Both the position numbers and the translations under genes were made by a program. Positions 24,579 through 33,729 of a stretch of DNA of 64,000 nucleotides are shown here, one piece after another. Location of the stretch: positions 3,782,001 to 3,846,000 of the forward strand of contig CP036201.1 in NCBI GenBank assembly GCA_004299845.1, given 5' to 3'. The DNA comes from Verrucomicrobia bacterium S94. GTDB taxonomy: Bacteria; Verrucomicrobiota; Kiritimatiellia; Kiritimatiellales; Pontiellaceae. The notes under the pieces are model-generated. The model ran no database searches, was not told where the DNA came from, and worked only from the letters and a program-made list of their open reading frames with translations. The number at the start of each line of letters is the position of its first letter. Within the stretch, counting starts at the first letter, position 1.

Positions 24579-25592
24579 CTAAAACTGAGAGAGAAATCGT
24601 ACGTCGTTTTCGTACAGGTTACGGATATCGCTTATGCCGTAGAGAATCATGGTGATCCGCTCAATGCCCATGCCGAATGCGAACCCGGTGACTTTAGAAG
24701 CATCGTAGCCGACATTCCGGAAAACATTGGGATCCACCATACCGGCACCGAGAATTTCAATCCATCCGCTGTTTTTACAGACGCGGCAACCTTTGCCGTT
24801 GCAGACGTGACAAGTGAAGTCAACTTCCACGCTGGGTTCGGTGAACGGGAAAAAGTGCGGGCGGAAGCGAACTTTCACTCCGGGTCCCATCAGTTCGCGT
24901 GCGAAATAGGACAGTGTACCCTTAAGGTCAGCCAGCGAAACATTTTCATCCACAAAAAGACCTTCCACCTGATGGAAGTTCGCCGAGTGGGTGGCGTCCG
25001 GTGTGTCGCGGCGATAGCAGCGGCCGGGAGAAATGATGCGAACCGGCGGTTTGTTCGCCATCATATACCGCACCTGTACCGGAGACGTGTGGCAACGCAT
25101 CAGGTCGCCGTTGTTCAGGTAGAAGGTATCCTGTTCGTCGCGTGACGAATGGTCGGCTGGTGTATTAAGGGCGTCAAAATTGTTAAAAACCGTTTCAATG
25201 TCCGGACCGTCGGCCACAGTGAATCCCAGGGTCTGAAAGATCCGTGTGATGCGGTCGGTAATCTGGGTGATCGGATGCCGGGTTCCCAAGCCCTGCCACT
25301 GACCCGGCTGCGTCAGATCAAACCCGGCTCCAGCGGTATCTCCGCCGGCTGTAAATTCGGCCTGTTTGGTTTTGATCAGTTCCGTCAGTTCCTTTTTGAG
25401 TTCATTGACGGTTTTCCCGAAAACCGGTTTTTCTTCTGCGGGCACATTCTTGAGTTCCTGCATCACTTTCGGCAAAAGGCCTTTTCGGGCCAGATATTCA
25501 ATACGAACCGCCTCCAGTGCTTCGGCATCAGCGGCGGCCTGCGCTGCGGCGAGCGCACGGGTTTTTATCTCGTTGAGTTCCTGTAAATTCAT
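24579..25592 (-). CDS. pheS: Phenylalanyl-tRNA synthetase alpha subunit
   Basis: 337 residues. N-terminal coiled coil (LNEIKTRALAAAQAAADAEALEAVRIEYLARKGLLPKVMQELKNV) and a class II catalytic core: HPITQITDRITRIFQTLGF, motif 2 around SPVQVRYM...ISPGRCYRRDTPDATHSANFHQVEG, and motif 3 GFAFGMGIERITMILYGI. The start at 25592 has GGGGAA upstream; 17 further codons to 25643 are not supported. The beta-subunit gene pheT, normally next to pheS, is not adjacent here: the gene that follows is pfk. Confidence 0.95.
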   Translation of the reverse strand: MNLQELNEIKTRALAAAQAAADAEALEAVRIEYLARKGLLPKVMQELKNVPAEEKPVFGKTVNELKKELTELIKTKQAEFTAGGDTAGAGFDLTQPGQWQGLGTRHPITQITDRITRIFQTLGFTVADGPDIETVFNNFDALNTPADHSSRDEQDTFYLNNGDLMRCHTSPVQVRYMMANKPPVRIISPGRCYRRDTPDATHSANFHQVEGLFVDENVSLADLKGTLSYFARELMGPGVKVRFRPHFFPFTEPSVEVDFTCHVCNGKGCRVCKNSGWIEILGAGMVDPNVFRNVGYDASKVTGFAFGMGIERITMILYGISDIRNLYENDVRFLSQF

Positions 25593-25749
25593 AGCTGTTC
25601 CCCTGTTTTTCCAGCCATTGGAAAAACGGGGTCTATCATCCAAGCTCTGAAAAAATAGGCAATGGCTTTTTTACAGTTTCTTTGAACGTTTCCGGCGCTT
25701 CTGCCGGCCTTGCATGCTGCGGATTTGTTTTACGCTTAAGCTGCGGGCA

Positions 25750-27972
25750 TTATTCGCCGAGATAAATGAGGAGTTTATCGTGGGCGAGGATTACAAGGTC
25801 GCCGATGCCGTCGCCGTTGAGGTCGCCGGATTCTACATCGTGGGGTTCGGTCCCTCGTGTTTTGCCCACGTCGGCAAAATCAGAGGTCAGGAAGACTTCA
25901 AAAACCAGTTCCGTTTTTAATTCATCGCCTTGCTGAGAGATGAGTTCGACAGAGCGGTTGGAGGGATCGACCAGCGCGACCATGGGCCGGGCGGGGGAGC
26001 CGAGTTTCACCAGTTTGGCGTAGGCGAGCAGGGCGTTCTCGGAGGGCGAGACATATTCGGCAGCCACCTCAAGATCAAGCTGGGTGCCGTTACCCATGAC
26101 TTCATTCAGGCCGGTACGGTCGAGCATGATGATGAGATCCCGTTTCGGGTGCCGCAGCTGCACGAGATCAAAGATGGTCTGGTCGGCATCCGGAATGTGG
26201 ATTTTTCCCCAGTCATCGCCGGTTTCGGCAAAACGAACAAGGTCGCCGGAGTTGCGATCGTAGAAAAAGGTTCCGGTGGAACCGTCGAGCAGAGTGTAGG
26301 AGGTGGAGGCAATCATTTCGCCGCGCGGATTTTCAGGGTTGAACTGACGGATCACCTCGTAGCGGTCATTCACCCATTTAAAGCGGCGGGCAATGGCGCC
26401 CTGTGAAACCGTAATGACGGTGCCGTCACCGGGGTTTTCCAGCTGAATATTCGACAGGGCAATGCGCTGCGTGAGGGCGCGGAATGATTCGCTGGTTATC
26501 GGCTCGATGTATTCGCCGTCGTAAAGCTGCATGCGGGGGGTGTCGTAGGCCATGAAGAAGATAATACCGGTTCGGCCGCCGGGGAGGCTGAAGGCCAGCA
26601 TATCTTCGGGATCGTTTTTCATGCCGTCGAGGTAGAAGACTTCGTGCTCTTCGCCGTCGGACTGTTTGACCAGCAGCAGTTCTTTATCGGAATTTTTACA
26701 GGTGAACCAGATTTCGCCATTGGACTCAACGGCAGAAGCGGCCAGTACATCACCGGGCAGTTTTTGAATGGCCGGAAATTTCTTCAGGTCGTCGGCCTTG
26801 TGCAGTGCCGCGATTCTTTCTTTCTGGCTGAGCACAAGAATATCGCCGGTGGAGGTTCTGGACATGCGGACAACATCGGACAGCGTATCGATTTTTTCCG
26901 GAGTCGGATTGAGTCCGGTTTCGGTGCCGAAATAGAGATGAAGACGGCTCAGTTCCGGAGCAGCAACGAGGAGGTCGTCCATACCGTCATGATTGAAATC
27001 GCCGGCCACCCATGCAGGGTTGTCTTTTTTGCTGGTTCCTTCGAGGCCGATACGGCTGGGGGAAACCTCCTGTGCCTCCATCAGCTGGGGCTGCTCTTTT
27101 TCGATAAAATCATAGAGCCGGAAAGCCAGACGGTTACGCAGGACCATGCCGACTTTGGCGTCGATATTTTCGGACTGCAGAATATCCATGTACTGGCGAG
27201 GCGGAAGATCGACAGGCTGCTCGGTTCCGAATACGCCGTTTCCTTTTCCGTAACGTACTTTGAACGGATTCCGGGTGGTGTTGAAATGAAAGGCCAGATC
27301 CGGGATGCCGTCTTTATTCACATCGGCAATGTCGCCGAAGAAACTTTTGTCGCCGGCAAACGTCAGCGTTTTTTTGTCCATAAAGGGTTTGGTTTTCGCA
27401 TTCCAGAGCAGCTCGGCCTCGTTGCGGTGGCTGGCCAGAATATCGATCAGTCCATCCTGATTGAGATCGCCGAGCTGAATGGTGGTAACTGTGGAGGGGC
27501 TTTTAATGAAAATATGTTCCGGGGACTGGAAGCTGCCGTCGCTGTTCTGGTAGCGCACGTGCAGGCCGATGGTCGTTCCGAAGGTTACGATATCTTTCAG
27601 CCCGTCGTTGTTGAGGTCGCCGATGCGCAGGGCTTTGATGCCCTGGTCAACAATCATACCGCGGTCTTCAAAACGTTCATCCAGTTCCGGCAGGTCGTCG
27701 AGCGTTTCGCCGGTATCCGGTTTCCGGATCAGAATTTCGAGGCGGGATACGTGGTTGTTGGCAAAAATAATGTCGTCAAGGCCGTCGTTATTGATGTCGG
27801 TGACGAGCAATCGGGAGGTGCCCATTTTAAACTTATAAATTTCCAGAGGCTGGAACCCGAAGTCCCGTTCGGTATTTTCCCCCTGTACGGGGAACGCGGA
27901 ACAGGAGAGTCCGGCAACTAAAACCGAGGTGATGAATTTTACAGTTTTAAATGTCTGATGGGTTGAATTCAT
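25750..27972 (-). CDS. Secreted FG-GAP/VCBS-repeat protein
   Basis: 740 residues with a signal peptide (TSVLVAGLSCSAFPVQG) and many FG-GAP type calcium-binding repeats: VTDINNDGLDDIIFANN, GDLNNDGLKDIVTFG, GDLNQDGLIDILASH, ADVNKDGIPDLAFHF, GDFNHDGMDDLLVAAP, and at the very end SGDLNGDGIGDLVILAHDKLLIYLG. The DxNxDGxxD loops bind Ca2+, and the fold is an integrin-like beta propeller. It is exported, but partner and function are unknown. The gene follows the secreted protein at 28025 with a 52-base gap and probably belongs to the same transcription unit. Confidence 0.8.
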   Translation of the reverse strand: MNSTHQTFKTVKFITSVLVAGLSCSAFPVQGENTERDFGFQPLEIYKFKMGTSRLLVTDINNDGLDDIIFANNHVSRLEILIRKPDTGETLDDLPELDERFEDRGMIVDQGIKALRIGDLNNDGLKDIVTFGTTIGLHVRYQNSDGSFQSPEHIFIKSPSTVTTIQLGDLNQDGLIDILASHRNEAELLWNAKTKPFMDKKTLTFAGDKSFFGDIADVNKDGIPDLAFHFNTTRNPFKVRYGKGNGVFGTEQPVDLPPRQYMDILQSENIDAKVGMVLRNRLAFRLYDFIEKEQPQLMEAQEVSPSRIGLEGTSKKDNPAWVAGDFNHDGMDDLLVAAPELSRLHLYFGTETGLNPTPEKIDTLSDVVRMSRTSTGDILVLSQKERIAALHKADDLKKFPAIQKLPGDVLAASAVESNGEIWFTCKNSDKELLLVKQSDGEEHEVFYLDGMKNDPEDMLAFSLPGGRTGIIFFMAYDTPRMQLYDGEYIEPITSESFRALTQRIALSNIQLENPGDGTVITVSQGAIARRFKWVNDRYEVIRQFNPENPRGEMIASTSYTLLDGSTGTFFYDRNSGDLVRFAETGDDWGKIHIPDADQTIFDLVQLRHPKRDLIIMLDRTGLNEVMGNGTQLDLEVAAEYVSPSENALLAYAKLVKLGSPARPMVALVDPSNRSVELISQQGDELKTELVFEVFLTSDFADVGKTRGTEPHDVESGDLNGDGIGDLVILAHDKLLIYLGE

Positions 27973-28024
27973 ACGGCACGGGCCTTTTTTAGATGAGCTG
28001 TGTTCTGACGTTTTTCAGGTCGTT

Positions 28025-29665
28025 TCAGTATTTCAGAATAATTTTCTGATGAAGTCCGCTGTTCAGGGCTTCGATGTACTGATAGGAAATATTGAAAAAC
28101 TGTGCGATGTGTTCTGCGGTCGGCAGTTTGCTGAAATCCGGCGGGGGAAGGACTGAACCGCTTCTGGCCCAGTTCTGTTCGATGATGGCCGGGAGGTCTC
28201 CGCTTCCAAGTTCAGCAACAATGATGGGCATATATTTTTTCCAGTCGATGGCACTGAATCCGAAGGCTTCCGGCGAGACCTGTTTACGCAGTTCCTGAAC
28301 GAGTTCAGACTGCTCGAAAGCGGTATTGGCTGCCCGTTCGCTGGTGATGGCACGGATGGTCTGACGCAGTCCGGCGGGATCGCCGTAAAGGAGGTAATCG
28401 CCTGTGACGGCAATGCCCATCTGTTCGTCCGGCGGGCTCTGTTTCAGTGTATAGATAGTGTGATCGAGGAAGTCGGAGATATCAAGCGCGGCGGCAACAT
28501 AGGGCTGCATGGTCGGAGCCGTCAGCGCGGATTCGAGCCCCTGTTTGAAAGCAATGCCGTCTTCGAGTTCGAGTGCAACCACCGAGGAGGTGGTGTCGCC
28601 TTCAACCGTTGTAAAAGAGAGGTACTTTGTGCCCAGATTGGTCAGCAGATCCTGTTCTATGCTGATTCCGGTCTGTTGCTGAAGCATGGCCAGCATCATA
28701 TCGAACTGGGGTTTGGTGCCCGGATTGATTTCCTGCAGAATGGCGGGGATCTCTTTCCAGAGTCCCGGCAGATCAAGGCGGCCGACTTCCAGCGAGGTGA
28801 GGTTTTCCGGAATGAACGTGACGGTAGGTAGTTCAGACGGTTCGGTATCGAGCACGTTGAACAGGCCCCGGTTCAGGTTATTAACGTACAACCAGCTGTC
28901 GATCAGCATCTGGTCATCCTGAAGGGCGATACGGCTCTTAAAGGCGCTGATATCCATGAGGCCGAGTGCTTCAAAAAGCCGCCGGTTATCTTCGGTGTCG
29001 GCACTGTTTGCCAGCAGATTGTTAACCGGTAGTTTCAGGTCCAGCACCGGTATACCTTCGGGCTCCGTGATTTCTTCGTTTCTGAGCCGTACAATACATT
29101 GTTCGAGCCACTCCCGATCATAACCAAGGATGAATGTGCTACCGACGTGCGCCTGCCAGGAGGAAATCTCGTTTACCGTTCCGGGGTTGTCTACATGCTG
29201 GATGATTTCCACACCCTGAAAGCTGTCGCGGACAACATCAAAAGGGTTTTCCGTAACGGTCCGCAGGTTATCATCCAGCTCAAGACTGCGCTCAAAATCA
29301 TCATCACTCATCGCGGCAACGATAAAGATATGGTCTGTTTTTGAGTCGAAGGCCAGCACGACTTCGCCGGTGAGCATTTCCATCTGTTCGACAAAAACCC
29401 GGGTTTCTTCATCGGAATCGCCGTCGAAGAAGAAGGCATGCCAGGCTTCGAGTTCCGGATTGCCCATAAAGTCCTGAAACTGCTGGTCCTGCCAAAGTCG
29501 GCCGATGGAAGACTTCTGCAGGGCTTTCCAGAATTCAACGGTATTGGAAATGCGGAAATAGGTCTGACCGTTTGGTGGAAGCAGTTCGGTCCGCTGCAGA
29601 GCAAGGGTTGCGAACGGAATGGAAAGGATGAGGGCAAGCGTGGTGGTTTTACGGAAGAACGACAT
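28025..29665 (-). CDS. Secreted protein of unknown function (546 aa)
   Basis: I do not recognise a family with certainty. A signal peptide (MSFFRKTTTLALILSIPFATLA) is followed by a mixed alpha/beta body with no Cys cluster and no transmembrane helix after the signal. It includes acidic segments (FFFDGDSDEETRVFVEQME) and pattern such as YFRISNTVEFWKALQKSSIGRLW, reminiscent of DUF3352-like secreted proteins. The start at 29665 has AAAAGGAA upstream and gives the signal peptide; it overlaps the end of the protease gene by 17 bases. The coupling to a trypsin-like protease suggests an envelope or secretion role, which is inference. Confidence 0.6.
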   Translation of the reverse strand: MSFFRKTTTLALILSIPFATLALQRTELLPPNGQTYFRISNTVEFWKALQKSSIGRLWQDQQFQDFMGNPELEAWHAFFFDGDSDEETRVFVEQMEMLTGEVVLAFDSKTDHIFIVAAMSDDDFERSLELDDNLRTVTENPFDVVRDSFQGVEIIQHVDNPGTVNEISSWQAHVGSTFILGYDREWLEQCIVRLRNEEITEPEGIPVLDLKLPVNNLLANSADTEDNRRLFEALGLMDISAFKSRIALQDDQMLIDSWLYVNNLNRGLFNVLDTEPSELPTVTFIPENLTSLEVGRLDLPGLWKEIPAILQEINPGTKPQFDMMLAMLQQQTGISIEQDLLTNLGTKYLSFTTVEGDTTSSVVALELEDGIAFKQGLESALTAPTMQPYVAAALDISDFLDHTIYTLKQSPPDEQMGIAVTGDYLLYGDPAGLRQTIRAITSERAANTAFEQSELVQELRKQVSPEAFGFSAIDWKKYMPIIVAELGSGDLPAIIEQNWARSGSVLPPPDFSKLPTAEHIAQFFNISYQYIEALNSGLHQKIILKY

Positions 29666-30596
29666 CGGATTTTTCCTTTTGGGCTGAGGTGAACTTTCCG
29701 GGACGACGCGGTGCGTCGGGATAAACAAAACCGGATTCAGGGTTGGTGGCGTCGTAGGCGAAGGCGTCAATGTGATCAAGGATATATTTTGCATGGCGTG
29801 CCGGAATGGCGAAATTGAGCCCTTCCATGGTGGGAACGCCCATGTTGATGATCCCGATCACCTGACCGCGTGCATTGAAAAGCGGGCCGCCGGAATTCCC
29901 GGGGTTGACGGCGGCATCGACCTGAAGATAGAGGATTCCACCGAAATTGCGATGAGTCTGGCTGAGTACCCCTTCGGTCACGGTGCGTTCCAGCCCAAGG
30001 GGATTTCCGATGGCAAAGACGGCTTCGCCGATGCTCATTTTTTCGTCGGGGGCAAAAACGACCGGGGTGATTTCGGTATCGAAATTGTTCACTTTCAGCA
30101 CCGCGAGATCATGAAACGGGGCGGTGGCGATGATATCGACATCTTTGTGTACGACCCGGCGCAGCACCTGGTTTTCCTGCAGAAACTGGGTGACGGATAT
30201 TTTCTTTTCGCCGGCAATGACGTGGAAGTTGGTGATGAGGTATCCTTCTTTATTAGTAAAGAATCCGGAGCCGAGTCCGGCGGCGGTTTTCACTAGAACC
30301 ACTGCCGGCGCGTAAAGTTCAGCGGCTTCAGCCGTTGTAATGCGTGCGGGAATCTGGACGTTGTAAAGGGCATTGGAGTCGGTCGGAACCGTACCTTCCA
30401 CCGGTTCGTCTTCGTAGGTGGCGAGAATTTCGTCTTTGGGAATCCGCAGTACATCAAATCCGAGATCCAGTACGGTGGCTCCGTCTGTATTTTTCAGTAG
30501 CGGGGCCTGAATTTTAGCCCCGCCCTTGAGGATGACATCGCCCGCACGGGCGGTGGCCGTCAGGGCGGCAACGATTAAAAACAGGTGTATTCTCAT
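29649..30596 (-). CDS. Secreted trypsin-like (S1C/HtrA-type) serine protease without PDZ
   Basis: 315 residues with a signal peptide (to about residue 18). The chymotrypsin-fold domain has the full triad: His125 in ITNFHVI, Asp163 in FHDLAVL, Ser235 in NPGNSGGPL. GSGFFTNKEGYLITNFHV and VFAIGNPLGLERTVTEGVLS are typical of DegP/HtrA proteases. A N-terminal part of about 80 residues precedes the protease domain (GDVILKGGAKIQAPLLKN, SH3-like). No PDZ domain follows, only a short tail. It is the first gene of the unit with the two secreted proteins downstream. Confidence 0.85.
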   Translation of the reverse strand: MRIHLFLIVAALTATARAGDVILKGGAKIQAPLLKNTDGATVLDLGFDVLRIPKDEILATYEDEPVEGTVPTDSNALYNVQIPARITTAEAAELYAPAVVLVKTAAGLGSGFFTNKEGYLITNFHVIAGEKKISVTQFLQENQVLRRVVHKDVDIIATAPFHDLAVLKVNNFDTEITPVVFAPDEKMSIGEAVFAIGNPLGLERTVTEGVLSQTHRNFGGILYLQVDAAVNPGNSGGPLFNARGQVIGIINMGVPTMEGLNFAIPARHAKYILDHIDAFAYDATNPESGFVYPDAPRRPGKFTSAQKEKSDVVLP

Positions 30597-30696
30597 AAAA
30601 ATTCCTTTATGCGCAGGTATTATCTATAAACGATAGCACACGGCTTTATATGGACATTGTACAGGGCGGAACGCATTTCGCAATAAGCATTACGTT

Positions 30697-31947
30697 TCAC
30701 GAATAGAGTTCCTTTACTTCTTCGCAGATTATTTTTACGCCCTCGGCCACAACGGCATCGTCCTGAGCATAGGAGACCCGGATGCACTCGTGTTTGTGCG
30801 GCCACTCTTCATGTTCCAGTCCCGGGAAAAAGCAGTTGCCCGGAACTACCAGTGTATGGCGTGCTTTGAGGCGTTCATAAAGCCGGGTTGACGTGCAGGG
30901 AAGTTCCGGAAACCAAAGCCATAGAAAGAGGGCACCTTCCGGTTTATGGATTCTGCACGGGATATCGCCCAGATGATGCTCAAACTGCTCCAGTGTCTGA
31001 AAGGCTTTGCGGCGATAGAACGGCTGGATTACTTCTTTGCTGAGGTTCACGATTTCGCCGCTGCGTACCATTTCCAGGGCCAGTCTGGCTCCTGCTCCGC
31101 CGGGGGCCAGGTTCAGCACTCCATTGATATCGCCGATGGCCGCGGCAATTTCTTCCGGTGCAATGACAATGCCGGTCCGTAGATTCGGCAGTCCGAGTTT
31201 GGACAGGCTCATGGTCAGAATGGTGTTGGGACTCCAGAAGGGTTTGGCGTCTTCAAATATGATGTTCGGAAAAGGGAGCCCGTATGCGTTGTCGATAATC
31301 AGGGGAATGCCGCAATGGCCGGCAATGGTGTCCAGGTGCTGGATTTCGGCATCGGTCAGTACGTTACCGGTTGGATTGGTCGGACGGGAAACACAGAGGG
31401 CGCCGATATCATCGCCGACCTCAAGTTCCTCAAAATTGACGTGATATTTAAACAGGCGGTCGCCGATCAATTCCATGCTGGGGCGTTGTGCCGCGAAAAA
31501 ACGGTCGGTCAGTCCGGCGTCGGCATAACCGATGTATTCAGGGGTAAGAGGAAACAGGACTTTCTTTTTCGATCCGTCCGGCATATCGCCGGCAAACAGA
31601 TTGAACAGATAAAACAGGCCGCTTTGTGCCCCGTTGGTCAGAGCGATATTCCGTGCGGTGATCTCCCAGCCGAACTGTTCCCGGAGCAACGCGGCAAGTG
31701 CATCGATGAAAGCTTCGTTACCACGCGATCCGTCATAATTACCGATCAGTGTTTCAAAACCGTGCGGTTCCGCCATGATGGCTTCCATTCGCGCACGGAA
31801 ACATTTCTGAACGTCCGGAATGTGAGCCGGGTTTCCGCCGCCGAGCATCAGCATATCTCCGCCCGCCATGGCGGCCCCGAGATCATCCATCAGCTGTGTG
31901 ATCCCGGCCTTACGGGTAAACTTTTCGCCAAACTTAGAAAAATCCAT
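30697..31947 (-). CDS. avtA: Valine-pyruvate aminotransferase AvtA-like
   Basis: 416 residues, fold type I PLP enzyme. It matches AvtA by MDFSKFGEKFTRKAGITQLMDDLG at the start, MLMLGGGNPAHIP, ALTNGAQSGLFYLFNLFAG, PEYIGYAD, VSRPTNPTGNVLTD, IIDNAYGLPFP and TMSLSKLGLPNLRTGIVI, whose Lys should bind PLP. AvtA exchanges the amino group between valine and pyruvate (alanine). The ribosome binding site is weak. It stands alone, 100 bases upstream of the protease gene. Confidence 0.88.
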   Translation of the reverse strand: MDFSKFGEKFTRKAGITQLMDDLGAAMAGGDMLMLGGGNPAHIPDVQKCFRARMEAIMAEPHGFETLIGNYDGSRGNEAFIDALAALLREQFGWEITARNIALTNGAQSGLFYLFNLFAGDMPDGSKKKVLFPLTPEYIGYADAGLTDRFFAAQRPSMELIGDRLFKYHVNFEELEVGDDIGALCVSRPTNPTGNVLTDAEIQHLDTIAGHCGIPLIIDNAYGLPFPNIIFEDAKPFWSPNTILTMSLSKLGLPNLRTGIVIAPEEIAAAIGDINGVLNLAPGGAGARLALEMVRSGEIVNLSKEVIQPFYRRKAFQTLEQFEHHLGDIPCRIHKPEGALFLWLWFPELPCTSTRLYERLKARHTLVVPGNCFFPGLEHEEWPHKHECIRVSYAQDDAVVAEGVKIICEEVKELYS

Positions 31948-32030
31948 GTAAACAGATTAACTGCGGTTCCGGTTGAATACACGAAAAATTAAAAAACAAA
32001 AGGGCGGTTTTTCATCTTTTCCGAAGCCGG

Positions 32031-32162
32031 TTACTTCAGTAAGGCAACGCTTCTGAGGTCGGTATTGCGGAGAAAGGTCAGCTGGTCTTTTATTTTCCAA
32101 ACGCTGTATTCGTAATGCTGATTGATCTCCAGCACCTGAATGTCCTGTGCCCCGAGCTCCAT
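32031..32162 (-). pseudogene. Short gene remnant, C-terminal piece
   Basis: In the 376-base gap between avtA and the PEP-CTERM gene the minus strand holds a 43-codon frame reading MELGAQDIQVLEINQHYEYS...LTFLRNTDLRSVALLK. The open frame extends a little further upstream (KARHIKFKH) without a start. Composition looks coding, but I cannot assign a family and it has no ribosome binding site, so it is probably the end of a lost gene. Nothing else is seen in the gap. Confidence 0.3.
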
Positions 32163-32272
32163 GTGCTTAAATTTTATATGCCGGGCCTTTTTTCGCTCTG
32201 TGCTTTATTCAAAAGCTTTTCACTGAACGATGAAAAATAGATGGTGCGAAGTAAACGGAAGGTGCCTGAATG

Positions 32273-32299
32273 AAAAAAGCGCCCGGATGAGCGCTTTTC
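32273..32299 (-). terminator. Intrinsic terminator of the PEP-CTERM gene
   Basis: On the minus strand AAAAGCGC-TCATCC-GGGCGC is followed by six T, 25 bases after the stop codon. Confidence 0.85.
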
Positions 32300-32323
32300 A
32301 CAGATTGCCGTTCGGCAGAGAAG

Positions 32324-32914
32324 TTACATCATCAGACGACGACGGACGAAGAGAATGCCACCGCCGAAGAAGGCGATAAGGGCAATTGCGGACGGCTCAG
32401 GAATGGCCGTCGATATTTCTCCGGCAAGAAGCGAGCCTGAGTTCCCTTGCAGCCACATATTATAGGTGCCGCTTGAAAATAATTGCGTTTCGGCGGATCC
32501 GGCTCCAAGGGTGACTGTTGTTCCGGAAGGAATGGTAAGCACGTCGCCGACACTGATGCCGCCCGTATCGTACGTCCACAGGGCGCTCCAGTTGCTTATT
32601 TCATATCTGGCTTCCTGATAGCGCCAGAGGTCCCAGGTATCCACGCCGTTTTTCCGGATCAGGGTCGGACTTGAAGCGGTGAGGTTATCGGACGAATCCG
32701 TTTGCGGATATAAAACACCGAAGTGATACCTAATAAGTCCGATGGAATTATCGTTTTCGATCGTGAAATTAACATCATGATTAAAGGTGATGGTTGCTCC
32801 GGCCCCGGTAGCGGGGTCGCCGGTTACAGTCACATTTGCAGGGATTAAAACGGCGAATGATGCCGAACAGATCATTACTGCGGCCATTGTTGTTATTAGT
32901 TGATTAGGTTTCAT
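32324..32914 (-). CDS. PEP-CTERM sorting domain protein
   Basis: 196 residues. A signal peptide (MAAVMICSASFAVL) leads into a beta-rich extracellular domain with Thr/Asn-rich strands. It ends in the sorting signal: IPEPS, a hydrophobic helix, then FVRRRLMM. Such proteins are cut and sorted by an exosortase (not in the window) and usually end up on the surface or in the extracellular matrix. The function of the body is unknown. A single gene with its own terminator. Confidence 0.85.
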   Translation of the reverse strand: MKPNQLITTMAAVMICSASFAVLIPANVTVTGDPATGAGATITFNHDVNFTIENDNSIGLIRYHFGVLYPQTDSSDNLTASSPTLIRKNGVDTWDLWRYQEARYEISNWSALWTYDTGGISVGDVLTIPSGTTVTLGAGSAETQLFSSGTYNMWLQGNSGSLLAGEISTAIPEPSAIALIAFFGGGILFVRRRLMM

Positions 32915-33349
32915 TGTGCTCCATCTTTGTTTTGCTCAGAATGGACTACGGCGTCGTGTCATAATTCATCTTTGCAGTTTTGTTTTGCATGTGTGGCTTC
33001 TAGCAATCGAAGAAGCCGTTTCACAAGGCCTGTTTGATGAAGCGGCGGTTTGGGTGGATGAAGTGCCGGTTTTCCGCACTTCAATCTATATATTAGAGAA
33101 CGGAAGAATATGCGACGTTTCGAAAATCGGTCGGCCGTCTTATCCCTCAAATGCGCTACGCAGTTATGGGGTTGATTTATACCAAACGTTAAAACTATCC
33201 GGTATAAATTTGATCCCGCGCAGAGGCGCTGAGGACGCAGAGAAATTCAGTCATAAACGGCTCCGCGCTCTTGTAGGTTTCTCCCGACATCATTTGAGCT
33301 TTTTCCCCTTTCGAGAATGGGAACCATTACTCGTCGGAGAAAGGGGAGG

Positions 33350-33382
33350 AAAAAAGCTCCTCAGTTAAGTAAGCTGAGGAGC
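33350..33382 (-). terminator. Intrinsic terminator, minus strand, downstream of a decayed gene
   Basis: GCTCCTCAG-(9-base loop)-CTGAGGAGC followed on the minus strand by six T. The only candidate gene it could serve is the broken frame at 33490-33632, 108 bases upstream on the same strand. Confidence 0.7.
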
Positions 33383-33489
33383 ACCAGGGAACCGCCGGGC
33401 TTTTGACGAAAAGCTCTGCGCGGAATAACGCTGTCGTTAAGACCGGAATGTTTTGGTAAATGGTATTATATTGGCCGCTGTTTATGGGC

Positions 33490-33632
33490 TCAGATTTTTT
33501 CAGCACCTTTCAGCTGAAACATTTCCAATTCGAAACCGTCCGGCACTTCCGTAAACCCGGTATTGTGTCCGTCGGCTTTTCCCCCAGGATGGTCACTTCA
33601 TCGAATGTCAGGGACAGTTGTTTCGGATTCAT
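33490..33632 (-). pseudogene. Decayed gene end with a frameshift
   Basis: On the minus strand a frame reads MNPKQLSLTFDEVTILGEKPTDTIPG; after a one-base shift the next frame reads GFTEVPDGFELEMFQLKGAEKI and then stops. Both halves look like one coding sequence broken by a frameshift. The PDGFELEMFQL end resembles the last strand of VOC/glyoxalase-fold proteins, but this is a weak likeness. The coding pattern continues upstream of the ATG as KTEVGAIFLL without a start, into the arsR promoter. A good terminator lies downstream, as for a once real gene. Confidence 0.4.
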
Positions 33633-33676
33633 TAACAGGAATATGGCTCCGACTTCTGTTTTTATTTATCGAACGG

Positions 33677-33711
33677 TTGACAACTTTTTACATTTGGCTA
33701 TATTGCCAAAT
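33677..33711 (+). promoter_or_regulatory. arsR promoter with operator over the -10 box
   Basis: TTGACA (33677-33682), a 16-base spacer and TATATT (33699-33704) make a near-consensus sigma-70 promoter. The -10 box is the centre of a perfect palindrome, ATTTGGC-TATATT-GCCAAAT (33692-33711). A dimeric ArsR repressor bound there would block the promoter, and the first gene downstream is an ArsR-family gene, so autoregulation is likely. Confidence 0.8.
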
Positions 33712-33729
33712 AATAATTCGGAGCATGGT

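Noticed and set aside
26644-27921. 425-codon plus-strand open frame
   Set aside because: It lies opposite the FG-GAP gene, which has a signal peptide and regular DxNxDG repeats; the opposite frame is a shadow of GC-rich codons.
32916-33368. 150-codon open frame on the plus strand (and a 63-codon one opposite it)
   Set aside because: No ribosome binding site, unlikely composition, and it contains a CGCAGAGGCGCTGAGGACGCAGAG tract typical of intergenic repeats. I take the stretch as non-coding or repeat-derived.
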